The position numbers and the translations under genes were made by a program. A stretch of DNA of 8,361 bases. Origin: DATDVH01 sp035290045. Its GTDB lineage: Bacteria; Patescibacteriota; Microgenomatia; UBA1406; HO2-37-13b. The notes below the pieces were generated by a model. The model was not told the origin of the DNA, made no database searches, and saw nothing but the letters and a program-made list of their open reading frames with translations. Below are positions 6,191 through 8,361 of this stretch, in pieces (the first letter of the stretch is position 1; each line of letters begins with the position of its first letter). The stretch is taken from contig DATDVH010000056.1 in the NCBI GenBank assembly GCA_035290045.1, positions 1 to 8,361 on the forward strand, read 5' to 3'.

Positions 6191-6565
6191 ATGAAAAATT
6201 TCATTGCACAAAATCCCAACGCTATAAATGATTTATTTGGGAAAATTAAACCTCCACCAGGATCATCATACTTTGCCAATGATAAACCTGTTGATGTTCT
6301 TGTTTCTCTGTTGAGTGTTGCACTTGACCTCACTATTATTGTCGCAGGATTGGTCACCCTCATCAATTTCATCCGTGCAGGATATACCTTCCTAACTGCA
6401 GGCGCTGACCCAAAAAAACTTGACGAGGCGCAAAATATCATCAAATGGAGTGGAGTCGGACTACTCATTGTAGTCATGGCACCTCTTGCCGCGGCAATTA
6501 TCGGATATATCGTATTTCAAGATGCAATGGCTATTTTAAGACCAACGATTACTACTATTCTTTAG
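6191..6565 (+). CDS. T4SS pilin-like small membrane protein, copy 2
   Basis: A 124-aa paralogue of the preceding gene. It has a longer polar N-terminus (1-34, with PPPGSS at 21-26), helices at about 35-61 and 86-109, and the diagnostic loop TAGADPKKLDEAQ (69-81). There is no cleavable signal peptide at the start and no Shine-Dalgarno before the ATG. It lies 25 nt after copy 1, so it is probably on the same mRNA. It is the most divergent of the three in the second helix (alanine- and proline-containing). Confidence 0.78.
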   Translation: MKNFIAQNPNAINDLFGKIKPPPGSSYFANDKPVDVLVSLLSVALDLTIIVAGLVTLINFIRAGYTFLTAGADPKKLDEAQNIIKWSGVGLLIVVMAPLAAAIIGYIVFQDAMAILRPTITTIL

Positions 6566-6578
6566 AAGTATAAACTGT

Positions 6579-6950
6579 ATGAATAAACTATTATTAGTTC
6601 AAAACACCATTATTCCAAAAGGTTTTATCTGTGGAGGTCCTTTATGTACGAATTTAGACAAACCGGGATCTGTGCTTGGATCAGTTATCGCTTCCTTATT
6701 GGGCATTATCCTCATCCTCGGAGGGTTTTTTTTACTCATCTATCTTCTCTGGGGGGCGCTTGATTGGATATTGTCAGGAGGCGATAAAGAAAAACTACAT
6801 AAAGCTCAACAAAAACTCACTCATGCAATAATTGGCATGATTGTTCTTTTTTCCGCATGGACTTTATGGGGATTTATCACAGGAGATGTCTTGGGAATCA
6901 TCAAAAAAAATAATGGTAATTGGACCATACAACTCCCGCAATTTAAGTAA
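6579..6950 (+). CDS. T4SS pilin-like small membrane protein, copy 3
   Basis: A 123-aa paralogue, 13 nt after copy 2. The N-terminal part has two cysteines (C18 and C23, in CGGPLC) that could form a disulfide outside the membrane. Helices lie at about 32-57 and 80-101, joined by LSGGDKEKLHKAQQKL (65-80). The tail is polar and aromatic (NWTIQLPQF). The last codons overlap the 3' end of the convergent kinase-like gene by 8 bp. The loop is closer to copy 1 than to copy 2. Confidence 0.8.
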   Translation: MNKLLLVQNTIIPKGFICGGPLCTNLDKPGSVLGSVIASLLGIILILGGFFLLIYLLWGALDWILSGGDKEKLHKAQQKLTHAIIGMIVLFSAWTLWGFITGDVLGIIKKNNGNWTIQLPQFK

Positions 6951-7911
6951 ATTCTCTTCGTACTCCGTGAACAGACTGTCTTAATTTATAAAAAACACAG
7001 TTGCTCTTTTTAAGAAATTGAGTAAATTGTCTGACATCACGCGCAGAACACAGTAAAAATCCAGATGACTTCTGTATACCTCCTGAACCAATGACTTTTG
7101 ATACGGCGTGTAAAGAAAGATGCTTGATATTTTTTTTGCTTTCTTCAGATACGACTCCCATTTGTTCAAGAAGGTTTTGACTTCTTACCACAGTGTCTTG
7201 AAAAAATGATACGTCTTCTTTCATAAAAGCAATCACCATGCGTTTTGTATATTTTTCCATCTCGTTAAAAAGAATTTCTGCACCGCGTGGATTTTTTTGG
7301 TAAAATACGCCTATTTCAGAGATCATATCTTGACCGCCTTCTTCCCTTTTGCCTGTATCTATAATAAATAACGTATCTTCAATCACCGGAGGGATTTTGA
7401 CAAAAAGTTGATATATTCCTTTGAGAAACGCAAATTCTTTCCGATAATATATCACGCCACCCATACATGATGCGGTGTTTGAAAATCCCAAAGGATGAGA
7501 TATAATCTTTTTTTCTACTTCATAAACGATATTATTCACGACATCTATCGTATGTTCTGTGTGAGTGAAAAAATATAATACCGCGCTCACTAAAGAAGCC
7601 AATTCTGCTGATACTGCATGAAAGACACAATCGCCTCTTTGAGGAATTGATGAATGAAAAGAATACTGAAATGGTCTGTCAACAAAGCGTATCTTTGATT
7701 GTTGCAAGTAGTGTGTAATAAGTGTGATGATGGTCTGAGTCCTCTGATCGTATGATGGGTGATCACACGGATAGACACTGCACCTGACGCGCATATCAAG
7801 AGCAGTACCGACCATGGGCTTGCCATACAGTATCCCTTGTTCTCCTGTCAAAATAAGGGATGCTGGAGCAGAATAAACGATTTTTTCTTTCTTTTTTTTA
7901 AACTTTTTCAT
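6943..7911 (-). CDS. GHMP kinase family protein, mevalonate-kinase-like, with degenerate active-site motifs
   Basis: A 322-aa protein of mevalonate kinase length. Family marks: motif 1 APASLILTGEQGILYGKP (15-32; mevalonate kinases have GEH, here GEQ), the segment SNTASCMGGVIYY (144-156), IIDTGKREEGG (183-193, like the DTG-x-x-x-ST region) and motif 3 KVIGSGG (272-278). Two key parts are altered. The Gly/Ser-rich ATP loop (P-x-G-x-GLGSSA in active enzymes) reads IPQRGDCVFHAVS (89-101), and the catalytic Asp of SG-x-D-N appears as S144 (GFSN). No frameshift explains this, as reading is continuous on both sides. It may be a pseudokinase or a strongly diverged kinase. Mevalonate pathway genes are known in Microgenomates. 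The ATG at 7911 has no Shine-Dalgarno. It is divergent from the DUF1361 gene and convergent with the pilin operon. Confidence 0.75.
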   Translation of the reverse strand: MKKFKKKKEKIVYSAPASLILTGEQGILYGKPMVGTALDMRVRCSVYPCDHPSYDQRTQTIITLITHYLQQSKIRFVDRPFQYSFHSSIPQRGDCVFHAVSAELASLVSAVLYFFTHTEHTIDVVNNIVYEVEKKIISHPLGFSNTASCMGGVIYYRKEFAFLKGIYQLFVKIPPVIEDTLFIIDTGKREEGGQDMISEIGVFYQKNPRGAEILFNEMEKYTKRMVIAFMKEDVSFFQDTVVRSQNLLEQMGVVSEESKKNIKHLSLHAVSKVIGSGGIQKSSGFLLCSARDVRQFTQFLKKSNCVFYKLRQSVHGVRREFT

Positions 7912-7915
7912 ATGA

Positions 7916-7921
7916 TATAAT
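7916..7921 (+). promoter_or_regulatory. -10 box (TATAAT) for the DUF1361 gene
   Basis: A perfect TATAAT on the + strand. The position 17 bp upstream is only a T-run (7893-7898), so the -35 is poor. Initiation near 7928 would leave a leader of about 32 nt with GAGGA (7951-7955) as ribosome binding site ahead of the ATG at 7960. A match to consensus in AT-rich DNA is weak evidence alone; the position relative to the gene supports it. Confidence 0.45.
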
Positions 7922-7933
7922 GAAGATCTTCAT
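7920..7933. promoter_or_regulatory. 14-bp perfect palindrome (operator candidate)
   Basis: ATGAAGATCTTCAT is a perfect 14-bp palindrome overlapping the end of the TATAAT box and the predicted start point. It lies in the 48-bp space between the kinase-like gene and the DUF1361 gene, so a dimeric regulator here could control both. As RNA it could form only a short hairpin. No regulator gene is adjacent. Confidence 0.4.
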
Positions 7934-7947
7934 ACTCTATATACTCT
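7932..7947. repeat. direct repeat ATACTCT x2
   Basis: ATACTCT occurs at 7932-7938 and again at 7941-7947, a period of 9 nt, directly after the palindrome and before the ribosome binding site of the DUF1361 gene. It may be part of a protein binding site or chance in AT-rich DNA. Confidence 0.3.
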
Positions 7948-7959
7948 TATGAGGAAAAT

Positions 7960-8361
7960 ATGAATATTATTATATACAATATGGTCTGGATGACATGGAA
8001 TACACTTTTAGCATTGTTCAGTGTCATGCTCGGCTGGTTAGTATTCAAAAAGAAAAAAGCTCAAATACGATGGTTTTTAGTCATTATCTGGTTTCTTTTT
8101 ATCCCCAATACTATTTATACCCTGACTGATCTTGCGCACTTAGCAGAACAGTGGATCATGCTCTATGGTATTGAAAAATACATCGTCGTGCTACAATATC
8201 TTTTTTTAATTGTACTTGGTACTGTAACTTTTGTAATAAGTCTTTATTTTTTTGAATGTATACTTACTTATCTTTTGCGAAAAAAAATTTCAGAATCTGT
8301 GACACATACTATTATAGGTTCTATGAATTTTATTATTGGTTTTGGAGTTGTTATGGGGCGA
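7960..8361 (+). CDS. DUF1361 family membrane protein, 5' part (cut by window end)
   Basis: An open frame of 134 codons with no stop before the window edge. It is an integral membrane protein with about four hydrophobic segments visible: about 13-30, 37-52, 76-98 and 121-131. The stretch FLFIPNTIYTLTDLAHL is the hallmark of DUF1361 proteins (W-x2-FLPN-x-xY-x-xTDL), and the last residues GVVMGR correspond to the conserved G-R that precedes an N-S-W-D in that family. Family length is about 200-240 aa, so roughly half remains outside. Function unknown; polytopic membrane location is clear. The start ATG has GAGGA 4 nt upstream, the clearest Shine-Dalgarno of any complete start in the window. Confidence 0.8.
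   Translation, partial: MNIIIYNMVWMTWNTLLALFSVMLGWLVFKKKKAQIRWFLVIIWFLFIPNTIYTLTDLAHLAEQWIMLYGIEKYIVVLQYLFLIVLGTVTFVISLYFFECILTYLLRKKISESVTHTIIGSMNFIIGFGVVMGR

Noticed and set aside
6151..6477. 108-codon - strand frame opposite pilin-like copies 1 and 2
   Set aside because: It lies wholly against coding sequence with clear two-helix homology on the + strand. Its Ser/Arg-rich translation looks like an antisense shadow.

Overview
The window looks like a piece of a small-genome bacterium of the Candidate Phyla Radiation (Patescibacteria), most likely the Microgenomates side. This is inferred from gene content, since no phylogenetic marker is fully present: an archaeal-type ATP-dependent DNA ligase, a dockerin-bearing secreted metalloprotease, a mevalonate-kinase-like GHMP protein and a run of small two-helix T4SS-pilin-like proteins, all in AT-rich, tightly packed DNA. 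The standard code fits: TGA is never needed as a sense codon.

Left edge (1-148): non-coding, with two hairpins. The first 11 bases match the 3' tail of a bacterial 16S rRNA on the + strand and, equally, a strong Shine-Dalgarno on the - strand. Region 149-2578 (-): an 809-aa exported metzincin protease (M11-like) with a C-terminal type I dockerin, preceded by a 166-bp gap holding a candidate promoter. Region 2745-5807 (-): a compact three-gene operon, Fic protein, then a 64-aa two-helix membrane protein, then an ATP-dependent DNA ligase, with gaps of 5 and 4 nt. The ligase carries two in-frame heptanucleotide tandem-repeat insertions. Region 5808-5862: a 55-bp divergent promoter region where the two promoters interlock and both appear to give leaderless mRNAs. 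Region 5863-6950 (+): three consecutive pilin-like membrane proteins. Region 6943-7911 (-): a GHMP/mevalonate-kinase-like gene convergent with the pilin operon, the two stop codons lying within 8 bp. Region 7912-7959: a divergent gap with a consensus -10 box overlapping a 14-bp perfect palindrome. Region 7960-8361 (+): the 5' part of a DUF1361 membrane protein, cut by the window end.

Most products are expected at the cell surface or in the membrane (protease, pilin trio, small membrane protein, DUF1361). The Fic and ligase operon is cytosolic enzymology acting with nucleotides. I see no defence island, CRISPR array, transposase, tRNA or integrase. The observations I rate highest are the GHMP kinase lacking its canonical ATP loop and catalytic Asp, the two period-7 repeats inside the ligase frame, and the interlocked leaderless promoter pair.
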